This document shows, in pieces, positions 55,233-64,000 of a stretch of DNA of 64,000 nucleotides; the stretch's first letter is position 1; each line of letters opens with the position of its first letter. Origin of the DNA: Lachnospiraceae bacterium (GTDB lineage: Bacteria > Bacillota > Clostridia > Lachnospirales > Lachnospiraceae); NCBI GenBank assembly GCA_910575605.1, contig CAJTEW010000010.1:1-64000 (forward strand), given 5' to 3'. The notes under the pieces were generated by a model. The model searched no databases, was not told where the DNA came from, and saw only the letters and a program-made list of their open reading frames with translations. A program made the translations under genes and the position numbers.

Positions 55233-56486
55233 CTAGTATCCGTTGTTATAATCATTTCCGCCGTAGTCATCATCACTATAGTCATATTCGCCATAGTCAT
55301 CATTACTGTAATCATCGCCATAGTCATACCCACCGTAGTCATCATTACTGTAATTATCCCCGCCAGAATAGCTGTTATAGTCAGTGATTTCGCTACCAGT
55401 TCCGTCATCGTACCTTATAACTCCTGTAAAATAAGAAATTTCATCAGCTATAAATCCAACCGTATCTGATACTGCATAATCTGTTTCCTTTGGATATAAA
55501 AATTCATGAAGCTCCTGCACATTTTCTCTCAACCCAACAGGGATTACAATGCTTCCAACATCTGCACGTGTATCATCTGTTTTCTCGATAGGAAATCCTG
55601 TATTTTCTCCCAGATTATATTTTGTCAGCCCTGATGCAAGCCCGATAAGCTCCGGCAATGTAAAGCTTGTAGAAACCTGCGGAAAAACTTTGTCTATTAT
55701 CTTATTAATAGTTGAAAGATCCGTTTTTATCCCCTTATCAAACATTTTCTGAATTACAAGGCGCTGCCTTTCTGTCCTTTTGTAATCTCCCCCCTCCAGC
55801 TTCCGAAGCCGCGCATAGGTAACTGCTTGGGGACCATCCATATTATATGTTCCTGCTCCATCTAAATAATGTGCTTCCTTCCCCGCCACAGTTGCAGTTT
55901 CGACCACGTATTCATTCAGCATAGCTGCTTCTTCAGCAGATACCTCTATCTCAAGCCCTCCCAGCAGATCAATCGTATCAGATAAAGCCTTAAAGTCAAC
56001 TGTTACATAATCCTCAATATCCAAATCCAAGTTTTTGTTTAACATATTAATTGCCTCTTTGGGACCACCATTAAAGTATGCACTATTGGCTTTATTATAT
56101 GTTCCGTCTGCTTGCTGTAAATAAGTATCTCTATAAACAGATGCCATTCGTATCTCTTTAGACTCATTATCAATCGCCGCAACAATAATCGTATCTGCAT
56201 GTGTTCCGGCATCCAGTTGTCCGTCCCTGGAATCACCTCCAAATAATGCAACTGTTGTATAACCCTCCAGCGCAATTCCATCATTAATTTCCAGATCATT
56301 CTTATCAATGGCTACTTTTTGAAATTTGTCATATTTCGCCATAACATAGGCTGTTCCTGCAAGTATTGTAAGAATAAGAACTTCCAGCACTAATACCGCC
56401 ACTCTTTTCTTTCTTCTGCGCCTTTTAGTTTTTCTGGCTTTAGCCGCTTTTGCTGCTTTCAACTGCTTTTGCCTTCTTTTCGCCAT
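55233..56486 (-). CDS. LytR-CpsA-Psr (LCP) family glycopolymer ligase
   Basis: 417 residues from ATG at 56486. A very basic N-terminus (KAAKARKTKRRRRKKR), one membrane helix (about 30-52), then the LCP domain with GGDSRDGQLDAGTHADTI, RMASVYRDTYL and the arginines that bind the pyrophosphate lipid (VTYARLRKLEGGDYKRTERQR). It links teichoic-acid-like or capsular polymers to peptidoglycan. The C-terminal about 60 residues are a Gly/Asp/Tyr repeat (DDYGGYDYGDDYSNDDYG). Upstream neighbour is glf. Confidence 0.92.
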   Translation of the reverse strand: MAKRRQKQLKAAKAAKARKTKRRRRKKRVAVLVLEVLILTILAGTAYVMAKYDKFQKVAIDKNDLEINDGIALEGYTTVALFGGDSRDGQLDAGTHADTIIVAAIDNESKEIRMASVYRDTYLQQADGTYNKANSAYFNGGPKEAINMLNKNLDLDIEDYVTVDFKALSDTIDLLGGLEIEVSAEEAAMLNEYVVETATVAGKEAHYLDGAGTYNMDGPQAVTYARLRKLEGGDYKRTERQRLVIQKMFDKGIKTDLSTINKIIDKVFPQVSTSFTLPELIGLASGLTKYNLGENTGFPIEKTDDTRADVGSIVIPVGLRENVQELHEFLYPKETDYAVSDTVGFIADEISYFTGVIRYDDGTGSEITDYNSYSGGDNYSNDDYGGYDYGDDYSNDDYGEYDYSDDDYGGNDYNNGY

Positions 56487-56494
56487 AATCAGCC

Positions 56495-57589
56495 TCACTT
56501 CATCTTTTTCGAACATTCTAATGCTTCTGCAACAATATGATGCATATCATAATAACGATATTTTCCAAGCCTTCCTTCAAATAGTACTCCCTTTTCCTGT
56601 TCTGCCTTCTCTGTATATCTTTGATACAGCTTATTATTTTTCTCGTTATTTACGGGATAATATGGCTCATAGCCCCGTTTCCATGTGACCGGATATTCCT
56701 TGGAAATCACTGTTTTACATTGGTTTCCATATTCAAAATGCTTATGCTCTATAATGCGGGTATATGGAATTTCATATTCCGTATAATTCACAACTGCATT
56801 GCCCTGGTAATTCTGCATATCCAGAACCTCTGTCTCAAACCGAACGGAACGATACTCTAATTCCCCATAACAGTATTCAAAATATTCGTCTATCGGACCT
56901 GTAAATATAACCGTCCCAGCCAGTTTCCGAAGTAACTCTCTATGCTCCAGATAGTCAGTGTTCAATTGAACCTCTATTTTATCCAGCATCTTCTCTATAA
57001 TTTGTGTATATCCTCCAATCGGAATTCCCTGATAAAAATCATTAAAGTAATTATTATCATAAGTAAACCGGACTGGAAGACGCTTAATAATCTCCGGCGG
57101 CAGTTCTGAGGCCTTACATCCCCACTGCTTTTCTGTATAACCCTTTACCAGTTTTTCATATATATCCCCGCCTACAAGATTGAGTGCTTGTTCCTCCAGA
57201 TTGCGGGGCACATCAACTGCACATTCTCTGCGCTGCTTTTCTATGATTCTTTTTGCATCCTCAGGAGTAACAGCCCCCCACATCCTGTTAAATGTATTCA
57301 TATTAAAAGGTAGATTATATATCTCACCTTTATAATACGCAACCGGACTGTTCGTATATCTGTTAAATTCTGCAAACTGATTGATATAATCCCACACCGC
57401 TTTATTACTCGTGTGGAAAATGTGAGCCCCATACCGGTGTACCTGAATTCCTTCTATCTCCTCGGTATAAACATTTCCTCCAATATGGTTTCTTTTTTCC
57501 ACAACAAGACACCGCTTTCCCAGCTTCCTTGCCTCGCATGCAACAATTGAGCCAAACAGCCCTGCCCCTACAATCAAATAATCATACAT
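56495..57589 (-). CDS. glf: UDP-galactopyranose mutase
   Basis: 364 residues from ATG at 57589 (AGGAGAAGG upstream). FAD-binding GAGLFGS at 8-14, GGNVYTEEIEGIQVHRYGAH as the family signature, and a C-terminal RLGKYRYYDMH with the substrate arginine. Makes UDP-galactofuranose for surface glycans. It is placed between glmS and an LCP ligase. Confidence 0.95.
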   Translation of the reverse strand: MYDYLIVGAGLFGSIVACEARKLGKRCLVVEKRNHIGGNVYTEEIEGIQVHRYGAHIFHTSNKAVWDYINQFAEFNRYTNSPVAYYKGEIYNLPFNMNTFNRMWGAVTPEDAKRIIEKQRRECAVDVPRNLEEQALNLVGGDIYEKLVKGYTEKQWGCKASELPPEIIKRLPVRFTYDNNYFNDFYQGIPIGGYTQIIEKMLDKIEVQLNTDYLEHRELLRKLAGTVIFTGPIDEYFEYCYGELEYRSVRFETEVLDMQNYQGNAVVNYTEYEIPYTRIIEHKHFEYGNQCKTVISKEYPVTWKRGYEPYYPVNNEKNNKLYQRYTEKAEQEKGVLFEGRLGKYRYYDMHHIVAEALECSKKMK

Positions 57590-57618
57590 ATTTCCTTCTC
57601 CTGATAACAATTTATAAA

Positions 57619-59445
57619 CTATTCCACAGTAACAGATTTTGCAAGATTTCTTGGCTTATCAACATCGCAGCCTCTTCCAATCGCAATGTAATATCCAAAC
57701 AGCTGAAGTGGTATAATCGCCAAAGAATTGGTAAAATACCGATTTGTTTCCGGAATGTAAATGACATAATCAGCCGCCCGTTCTACCTCTACATTTCCAT
57801 CATTTGTAACTGCCAGCACAAACGCTCCTCTTGTACCAACCTCTACCATATTACTAATCATTTTTTTATACAAATCTCTCTGTGTCAAAACTGCTGCAAC
57901 AAGCGTTCCTTCCTCAATCAGAGATATGGTTCCATGCTTCAGCTCTCCCGCTGCATATGCCTCTGAATGAATATAGGATATCTCCTTTAGCTTAAGAGAC
58001 CCCTCCAGCGAAATTGCATAATCAATTCCTCGGCCAATGAAAAATACGTCCTTTGCTGCAAGATAGCGGTTTGCAAACTTCTGTATCTTCCCCTTATTAT
58101 TCAACAGCATTTCAACCTGGGCTGGAAGAGCTTTCATATCCTCAATCATCTCCGCCAGCTCAGAAGTATCTATTGTCCCCCGCACATATGCAAATTTCAT
58201 CGCCAGAAGATATAATGCAATTAGCTGTGCAGAATAGGCTTTCGTAGTAGCAACGGCAATCTCCGGTCCCGCCCAGGTATACATGACATTATCAGCTTCT
58301 CTGGCAATAGAGCTTCCTACCACATTTACAATACCCAGAACCTTGGCCCCCAATTCCTGTGATTCTCTAAGAGCCGCCAGCGTATCTGCCGTCTCGCCTG
58401 ACTGACTAATCACAATCACCAGCGTTCCATCCTCTAAAATAGGCCTGCGGTACCGAAACTCTGATGCAAGGTCCACCTCTACCGGAATCCTTGCCATATC
58501 TTCAAATACATATTTACTGGTAATACCAGTATGGTAAGCTGAGCCGCAGGCAACAATCATAATCTTTTTAATTGCTTTTATATCCTCATCTGACATATTC
58601 AATTCTTCTATCACAATATTTCCGTTCTTTAACCTAGGAGAAAATGTATCTGTAAGAGCTTTGGGCTGTTCATACATTTCCTTGAGCATAAAATGCTCAT
58701 AGCCCCCCTTTTCTGCCGCATTAATATCCCAGTCAATCTTAACAGACTCCTTTTCTATAGGCTCTTCATCTACTGTAAAGAATTCCATAGTGTCTCTTGT
58801 CATTCGGACAATTTCTTCATTTTCAATAAAAAATACATTACGGGTATATTTTAACACTGCTGGTACATCAGAGGCTATAATATTACCGCCATCTGTGTGA
58901 CCTACAATAAGAGGACTATCTTTTCGGACTGCATAAAGCTCATCCGGGTGATCCCGAAAGATAATCCCCAGTGCATAGGAGCCCTCCATACGGTGCATGA
59001 TTTTTGTCACTGCCTGTAAGGGATTCCCTTTATAATAGTAATCTAATAGATGTGCTACAATCTCTGTGTCTGTTTCTGAGACAAACTCATAGCCCTTTTT
59101 CTCTAATTTCTTTTTTAATTTCAAATAATTTTCTATAATTCCGTTATGCACTACAACAATACTGTTATCTTTGTTAAAATGAGGATGTGCATTTTTATCT
59201 GACGGTGAACCATGGGTTGCCCATCTTGTATGTCCGATACCGACAGTACCTGGCAGAGTTTCCCCGCCATGTGTCAGCTCGTCCAAAACCTTCAGACGGC
59301 CCTTTGATTTTACCATATCAATCTTTTCATCATTATATACTGCAATTCCGGCAGAATCATATCCTCTGTATTCCAGTTTGGATAGACCGTCTAACAGGAT
59401 TGGCGCTGCCTGCTTATTTCCAATGTAACCAACAATTCCACACAT
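57619..59445 (-). CDS. glmS: Glutamine-fructose-6-phosphate aminotransferase
   Basis: 608 residues. Cys2 nucleophile in MCGIVGYIG, glutaminase domain (about 1-215) with HTRWATHG, and two SIS domains (about 285-600; SQSGETADTLAAL). Supplies GlcN-6-P for peptidoglycan and surface sugars. GGAGG precedes ATG. The upstream 59446-59669 has a sigma-A promoter but no visible glmS ribozyme. Confidence 0.97.
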   Translation of the reverse strand: MCGIVGYIGNKQAAPILLDGLSKLEYRGYDSAGIAVYNDEKIDMVKSKGRLKVLDELTHGGETLPGTVGIGHTRWATHGSPSDKNAHPHFNKDNSIVVVHNGIIENYLKLKKKLEKKGYEFVSETDTEIVAHLLDYYYKGNPLQAVTKIMHRMEGSYALGIIFRDHPDELYAVRKDSPLIVGHTDGGNIIASDVPAVLKYTRNVFFIENEEIVRMTRDTMEFFTVDEEPIEKESVKIDWDINAAEKGGYEHFMLKEMYEQPKALTDTFSPRLKNGNIVIEELNMSDEDIKAIKKIMIVACGSAYHTGITSKYVFEDMARIPVEVDLASEFRYRRPILEDGTLVIVISQSGETADTLAALRESQELGAKVLGIVNVVGSSIAREADNVMYTWAGPEIAVATTKAYSAQLIALYLLAMKFAYVRGTIDTSELAEMIEDMKALPAQVEMLLNNKGKIQKFANRYLAAKDVFFIGRGIDYAISLEGSLKLKEISYIHSEAYAAGELKHGTISLIEEGTLVAAVLTQRDLYKKMISNMVEVGTRGAFVLAVTNDGNVEVERAADYVIYIPETNRYFTNSLAIIPLQLFGYYIAIGRGCDVDKPRNLAKSVTVE

Positions 59446-59486
59446 ATAATACCTCCATAAATGTAAATATTACATTAATAAGCTTG

Positions 59487-59515
59487 ATTGTAACAAATTC
59501 TTAACATTTTGTAAA
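59487..59515 (-). promoter_or_regulatory. glmS promoter
   Basis: TTTACA (complement of 59510-59515), 17 bp, TACAAT (complement of 59487-59492), about 40 bp upstream of glmS. The rest of 59516-59669 shows no gene. Confidence 0.65.
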
Positions 59516-59669
59516 CCTTTATAATAGATTTTAGTATCGAAACCTGTATTTAAAAAGAGCTCGATAGACTAGTTTTTCTTCCAGTCCGTCAAACTCTTCT
59601 TATCATTCTAATCTAGCACTTTAATACTATACAGCCAATGCAATGCTTTATAACTCTTAGTTATGCACT

Positions 59670-60530
59670 TTATGGATTAATAGCTACTCCTCCCAAACAA
59701 CTATCTGAGTCTTGTGCTGGAGCCGTATCCACATAAGAGCTATCATCATAAGATTCATCATTATATGATTCATCATTATATGATTCATCATTATAAGTAT
59801 TATCATAATACGTTGTATCCTCATATGTGTTTTGTACCGCCTGAGCCTCTGCTGCCGCCTGAGCTTCTGCCGCTGCCTGAGCCTCTGCCGCTGCCTGAGC
59901 CTCTGCTGCCGCCTGAGCTTCTGCCGCTGCCTGAGCCTCTGCTTCTTTTTGTGCTCTGGCTCCTATCTCCTGTTCTTTTGTAGAAACCTCGGCCTTCGTA
60001 TTCTTACTTACATATTTAACAAAACCAACATTATCCTCAAAGCACAGCTCTACATCTTTATCAATATCTTCTATTCCCAAAGAACTCAGTTCGAACTCAC
60101 TACCATCATCCAATACAAATTTAACATTATAAACAATGTTTAGAGACTTACCCGAAGCGGCCTCCTTTTTAACATCTTCACCATCTTTTACTGCCATTGA
60201 TTCTGGTATATAAAAAATCTCTGCTGTCTCATTATCTGGCCACACCTCATCTGCCTTCATCATATTAGACGGATATTCCGCTTTGTCTGATGTCTTAAAC
60301 ATAACTTGAGTAATTCCTCTGCCTGTATGATTTGTAACATATATATTATACGCTTCTTCTGACTTATTCCCTATGGTTATGTATACCTCTTTTTGCTCCT
60401 CTTCTTCTTTCTTTTCCGTTTCTGAATCTTGTTTTATATCTTTTTTTACATCTTCTTTCTTTCCGCAGCCTGTCATAAATATTCCTATACACAAAATCAA
60501 CATAGGCAATATAAACTTCAATTTTTTCAT
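59670..60530 (-). CDS. Repeat-rich lipoprotein
   Basis: 286 residues. A lipoprotein signal with lipobox MTGC (Cys22), an acidic spacer, a beta domain (about 48-170; EVYITIGNKSEEAYNIYVTN), then AEAQAA repeated five to six times (about 195-230) and a YNDES repeat (about 240-262). A disulfide pair at the end is not possible (single Cys in SCLGG). The Ala/Gln repeat is likely a helical wall-spanning stalk. Function unknown. 14 bp after the AlgX-like gene. Confidence 0.75.
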   Translation of the reverse strand: MKKLKFILPMLILCIGIFMTGCGKKEDVKKDIKQDSETEKKEEEEQKEVYITIGNKSEEAYNIYVTNHTGRGITQVMFKTSDKAEYPSNMMKADEVWPDNETAEIFYIPESMAVKDGEDVKKEAASGKSLNIVYNVKFVLDDGSEFELSSLGIEDIDKDVELCFEDNVGFVKYVSKNTKAEVSTKEQEIGARAQKEAEAQAAAEAQAAAEAQAAAEAQAAAEAQAAAEAQAVQNTYEDTTYYDNTYNDESYNDESYNDESYDDSSYVDTAPAQDSDSCLGGVAINP

Positions 60531-60544
60531 TCTATAGTTCCTCC

Positions 60545-61939
60545 CTATTCCCAGTTTGTATCCTGTGATGCTACAATCACAAATTGACCTTCATTTTCTA
60601 CAATAGTATTAATATGTATATTTCCTATTGGAACAGATCTACCTTTCAGATAGACCTGATATCCTGATATTTCTCCCTCTCCTGACTGTATATAGAATAC
60701 TGGGTAAGTTTTTGTTTCCATTGAGTCATTGTCTCTGATAGAAACAAATATTTCTGTTTCGTCTTCTATATAATCAGAATCAATTTTGCCTGAAACCATC
60801 AGATAAGAACCTTGCTTTTCTGCAGTTATAGTGGAATCTGTCTTGTTCTCCAATGTCAAAATATTCTCAACCACTACCGGTTCCATTATAGGAGCTTTTT
60901 TCATAAAGTCTGAAATTTCACGTTCAACACGTTCTATTATCACGTAATCAGGGTTGTATTGCTCTATCTGAGTCAGATTATAAGGAACCAGTCTTGAAAA
61001 GTACCCTTTATTCACTGCCTCTGCAAAAAAAGGAAGCAGGCTTTCTCCAAATGAATCACGATACATCAATAAAGTTCCCGTCTTTTCGGGATGGCATGTC
61101 TCAATCCACTCATCCATATTATCTGACACATTATTCACATAAAAGTGTTTCCATACATTGTTATAAATATAATCATTCTCTTTCTCTGCTGCCAATGGAT
61201 AAAGCATTAAATCCAAATCTCCTCTATGCATTCTCACCTGTTCAACTGGCACATTTAAATAAGTTTCATGTTCCATCTCCATAGCATCTGCTAACACATT
61301 ATAAGCAAGAACAGCTCCTTTTACATTCCAATGGGAATCTCTCTTAAAGTATAGTATTTCATCCTGGTTTCCAAAGGCTGTAAATAAGTCCACATAATTA
61401 ATCCCCGCATTTTTTAATCTCTTTGGAAGCTCACTCATATTCCTCTCGCTTCCACTTTTTAAATAATACGGCATATATTCCCCATATAAACTATTTTTAT
61501 TCGGAGCAATAGTTAAGAAGAACTTGCTGCCCTGTTGTTCCACATATTGCTGAATCAATGACAGATTATGCACAACTGCAAAATATTCTCGTTCGGTAAA
61601 AACATCTGTTCCTTGGTAATCTTTCAATGTCCCGTCGAAATATAACCATCCCTTTTTTCCAACAACAACTTTCGAAATTGGACTCATATGAAAAACAGCT
61701 CCATACAATTCTGAATTTGCTGTGACCATGTACTGACGAAAGGCGAAGTGATCCTCAAAATAGCTTCCCGCATCTGAAAGGAAATTCTTATTCCATCTTC
61801 CATTTTCCTTTAATTCAGGCCATTCAGCTAATTCTGTGTTCTCTGTTGTCTCATTTGTAGTCCAGCATATCATTCCTGCAAATGGAAAAACTAAAATCCC
61901 CCATATTAGCATTATATATATCAAATACCTTTTTTTCAT
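60545..61939 (-). CDS. AlgX/AlgJ-like (DHHW-type) SGNH acyltransferase partner
   Basis: 464 residues: a membrane anchor (about 5-25) and an extracellular SGNH-type domain. FDGTLKDYQGTD, DSHWN at 201-205 (catalytic Asp-His) and RDSFGES at 294-300 (nucleophile Ser) match AlgJ/AlgX-like proteins. A C-terminal beta domain (about 355-464) may bind glycan. It should accept acetyl groups passed out by the MBOAT protein encoded 19 bp upstream and put them on a surface polymer. Confidence 0.85.
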   Translation of the reverse strand: MKKRYLIYIMLIWGILVFPFAGMICWTTNETTENTELAEWPELKENGRWNKNFLSDAGSYFEDHFAFRQYMVTANSELYGAVFHMSPISKVVVGKKGWLYFDGTLKDYQGTDVFTEREYFAVVHNLSLIQQYVEQQGSKFFLTIAPNKNSLYGEYMPYYLKSGSERNMSELPKRLKNAGINYVDLFTAFGNQDEILYFKRDSHWNVKGAVLAYNVLADAMEMEHETYLNVPVEQVRMHRGDLDLMLYPLAAEKENDYIYNNVWKHFYVNNVSDNMDEWIETCHPEKTGTLLMYRDSFGESLLPFFAEAVNKGYFSRLVPYNLTQIEQYNPDYVIIERVEREISDFMKKAPIMEPVVVENILTLENKTDSTITAEKQGSYLMVSGKIDSDYIEDETEIFVSIRDNDSMETKTYPVFYIQSGEGEISGYQVYLKGRSVPIGNIHINTIVENEGQFVIVASQDTNWE

Positions 61940-61958
61940 CGCACCTTCCCCTCTAACT

Positions 61959-63365
61959 CTAAAATCGGAAATAAATAAATGGATTATATGTTCCTCCTGA
62001 AAGGCTTAGCATCGAGAGAATTAGTAATATGACACTACCTCCATATTTGACCCACTCCGTTCCAGCCCTCCTATTTGCTTCCGCAAGATGTATTATACGT
62101 TTAACAATTGGCGTACTTCCTATAATTGCGCAGACAAATGTAAACATAAACAGCGGGGATAATTGTGAAAAAAGTAAATTCATCTGCATTTTTTCAAATG
62201 TCCACCCGCCAAACATTTTTCCAATTATTTGGATTCCCTGCAGCATGCTGTTAGCACGAAACATTACAAACCCTACACATATAATTAATAATGTATAGCT
62301 ATGGCGAAAAATTAAAGGCCATTTTTTAATTTTCAATATATCTTCAATTAAAATCCAACTGCCATGCCAAATTCCCCATAACAAAAAGGTCCAATTCGCA
62401 CCATGCCAAATTCCTGTCGCACAGAATACAATCCATTTATTAATGTACGTACGTAATCTTCCTTTTCTATTTCCTCCCAATGGGATATAAACATACTCTT
62501 TAAACCATGTCGAAAGAGAAATATGCCACCTACGCCAAAACTCCTGTATACTCTCTGATATATATGGATAATTGAAATTCTCCTGAAATTGAAACCCAAA
62601 CATGTGCCCCAGACCAATTGCCATATCACTATATCCGCTGAAATCAAAATAAATCTGGAACAAATACGACAACGCCGCTGTCCAAGCTGAAAAAATATTA
62701 AGTTTTGCAGTTTCTACTGAAAATAGCATGTCTACTGAAACGGCCATTGTATTTGAAATCAAAACTTTTTTTGCCAGCCCCACAATAAATCTCCGACTTC
62801 CTTCTGCAATTTCTTTTGCATCCCTCTTACGATTGTGAAGCTGCATCTGTATGTCATGAAATTTCACAATTGGGCCAGCTATTAATTGAGGAAAAAAAGC
62901 AATATATAGCATAATATTAAATAAATTTTTTTCTGCAGGCACTCTGCCTCTGTATACATCGATTACATAAGACATTGCCTGAAAAGAGAAAAACGAAATT
63001 CCTATCGGCAGCGCTAAATTAGTCATAGGAAATTCCTTATGACTAATCTGGCTAAGCGTCTTTATCGTTAAATCTAAATACTTAAATACAAAAAGGACAC
63101 CAAGATTTACAAATACAGCTGTTATAACAGTAGCTCTCCGCCATACAGTCATCATCTCTGCCTTTTCCAGTAACAGCCCAAATCCATAGTTTATTAAAAT
63201 GCTAAACAACATCAGCAATATATAAACTGGCTCTCCATATGCATAGAATACTAAGCTTGCTACTATCAATAAAATATTCTGCATACGCACAGATGGGGTC
63301 AAATAATACAGCAAAAACACTGTAGGGAGAAATACACACAAAAATGTTAACGAACTAAAAACCAT
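61959..63365 (-). CDS. MBOAT-family O-acyltransferase (AlgI/DltB-like)
   Basis: 468 residues, about ten to eleven membrane helices. The MBOAT motif ISEFFRRWHISLSTW-like segment (IQEFWRRWHISLSTWFKEYV) and the catalytic histidine in GIWHGANWTFLLWGIWHG are present. It moves acetyl groups across the membrane for O-acetylation of an exported glycan together with the AlgX-like protein. No dlt genes are near, so D-alanylation is less likely. Confidence 0.93.
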   Translation of the reverse strand: MVFSSLTFLCVFLPTVFLLYYLTPSVRMQNILLIVASLVFYAYGEPVYILLMLFSILINYGFGLLLEKAEMMTVWRRATVITAVFVNLGVLFVFKYLDLTIKTLSQISHKEFPMTNLALPIGISFFSFQAMSYVIDVYRGRVPAEKNLFNIMLYIAFFPQLIAGPIVKFHDIQMQLHNRKRDAKEIAEGSRRFIVGLAKKVLISNTMAVSVDMLFSVETAKLNIFSAWTAALSYLFQIYFDFSGYSDMAIGLGHMFGFQFQENFNYPYISESIQEFWRRWHISLSTWFKEYVYIPLGGNRKGRLRTYINKWIVFCATGIWHGANWTFLLWGIWHGSWILIEDILKIKKWPLIFRHSYTLLIICVGFVMFRANSMLQGIQIIGKMFGGWTFEKMQMNLLFSQLSPLFMFTFVCAIIGSTPIVKRIIHLAEANRRAGTEWVKYGGSVILLILSMLSLSGGTYNPFIYFRF

Positions 63366-63380
63366 CTTTTTTATTCCTCA

Positions 63381-64000
63381 CTACCATGAATAACTTAAAA
63401 CTGTACTGAAAATTGGCTGCATATAGAAATTGTATCTGCCTATTTCATATTGAGCCTCAGGATCACAGATATAGGAAGCTCCATCAATATTGATTACAAC
63501 CCAGCCATGCGGAGCATATCCCCCAGCCGCCATTCCAACCTGCCCCTCTACAAAGACTGCATCATAACCCAGGGCTCTTGCTGCTGCTGCAAATGCTGCT
63601 GCATAACAATAACAATTCCCCCTCCTGTTTTCTACTGCATAGATAGCATATCCTTCTTCTCTGGTATATCCAGCAGGTGGATCCATTGGTATCGGTAGTG
63701 TTTCATAGCCAATATTATTAACTGCCCACCAATAGCAAGAGTTTAAATCTCTCCCTGCCTCATTTAAGATTGCATTTACTGCCCTTTTGTAACGGTATTT
63801 TACTGCTGCGCCATTTGTTCCAAACTCGTATTCTACTCCATCAATTGTCATTCTGCAGCTTGTTACCAAATGTCCCTCATTATCATAGTAGAACAAATCA
63901 TTACCTTTTGTTCTCCAACCTTTCAGGATTCTTCCACTACTAGTAAAATAGTACCAGTATCCATCAATTTTCAGGCCTTTATTAACAACCAATCTTCCGT
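63381..64000 (-). CDS. Secreted transglutaminase-like protein with cell-wall-binding repeats (5' end beyond window)
   Basis: The frame is open to the right edge (GRLVVNKGLKIDGYWYYF), so only the C-terminal about 206 residues are seen. Two or three choline/glucan-binding-type repeats (IDGYWYYFTSSGRILKGW, LFYYDNEGHLV) precede a transglutaminase-like domain with Cys in RRGNCYCYA, His in APHGWV and Asp in ICDPE. It probably works on wall peptides or crosslinks outside the cell. 15 bp upstream of the MBOAT gene, same strand. Confidence 0.8.
   Translation of the reverse strand, partial: GRLVVNKGLKIDGYWYYFTSSGRILKGWRTKGNDLFYYDNEGHLVTSCRMTIDGVEYEFGTNGAAVKYRYKRAVNAILNEAGRDLNSCYWWAVNNIGYETLPIPMDPPAGYTREEGYAIYAVENRRGNCYCYAAAFAAAARALGYDAVFVEGQVGMAAGGYAPHGWVVINIDGASYICDPEAQYEIGRYNFYMQPIFSTVLSYSW

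Noticed and set aside
55154-55469. Val/Ile/Thr- and Met-rich ORFs over the LCP tail
   Set aside because: Low-complexity shadows of the Gly/Asp/Tyr repeat.
59714-60143. Plus-strand Leu/Pro- and Cys-rich ORFs opposite the lipoprotein repeats
   Set aside because: Repeat-derived shadows; the minus strand has lipobox, ribosome site and operon context.

Overview
The window looks like chromosome from a spore-forming, low-to-mid GC Firmicute, most likely Lachnospiraceae. This is inferred from gene families (DUF5688, a DUF6106-like protein, SigK, CotJC, CodY, IreB, RNase J) and from gene order. It splits into an accessory left quarter (about 1-17.7 kb) and a core right part (17.7-64 kb).

Accessory region. 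From 1 to about 9.59 kb lies part of an integrative element. It carries a cysteine-rich KTR protein, tet(O) with a complete promoter, leader peptide and attenuator, TnpV, a truncated parB, parA, and then a defence operon. In that operon AbiEi, AbiEii, a DUF4297/Cap4-like nuclease, a 45-residue overlapping ORF and an SMC/Rad50-like ATPase are chained by stop/start overlaps behind one promoter. The promoter is framed by inverted operator arms. At 9593-9819 a piece of a manganese-catalase/CotJC gene appears. A second element (about 7.9 kb, 9812-17737) with a large serine recombinase at its left end splits that gene, whose 3' part resumes at 17730. The two halves rejoin in frame at GCAGCAGA, which is the putative att core. 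This second element is a decayed Tn916/Tn5397-like backbone (ORF7-like, ORF8-like and YdcP/ORF23-like genes and a broken XRE regulator). It carries a MATE pump with a divergent PadR regulator, a second KTR gene, an alpha/beta hydrolase and a RelE/Phd toxin-antitoxin pair. No transfer genes remain.

Core region. 18.1-24.1 kb holds a PilZ protein and, on the minus strand, a vanG-like run: D-Ala-D-Ser-type ligase, VanXY-like peptidase and VanT-like racemase, followed by an ABC exporter. Next come glyA, an HtrA protease, tRNA-Arg(CCG), efp, yqeG, an amidase, guaB, groES-groEL under CIRCE control, codY, topA, dprA, yifB/comM and plus-strand sigK. The following minus-strand blocks are O-methyltransferase/U32 peptidase; mtaB, ireB, ruvX, DUF1292, fur and RNase J; and prmA, rsmE, cysteine desulfurase and thiI. 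A plus-strand HPr/Crh-like gene sits between mtaB and thiI.

Cell-surface region. From 53.5 kb to the right edge the genes concern the envelope: a cohesin-domain membrane protein with an acidic cytoplasmic repeat, an LCP ligase, UDP-galactopyranose mutase, glmS, a repeat-rich lipoprotein, an AlgX/AlgJ-like protein, an MBOAT O-acyltransferase and the end of a secreted transglutaminase-like protein with cell-wall-binding repeats. The AlgX-like and MBOAT pair suggests O-acetylation of an exported glycan.
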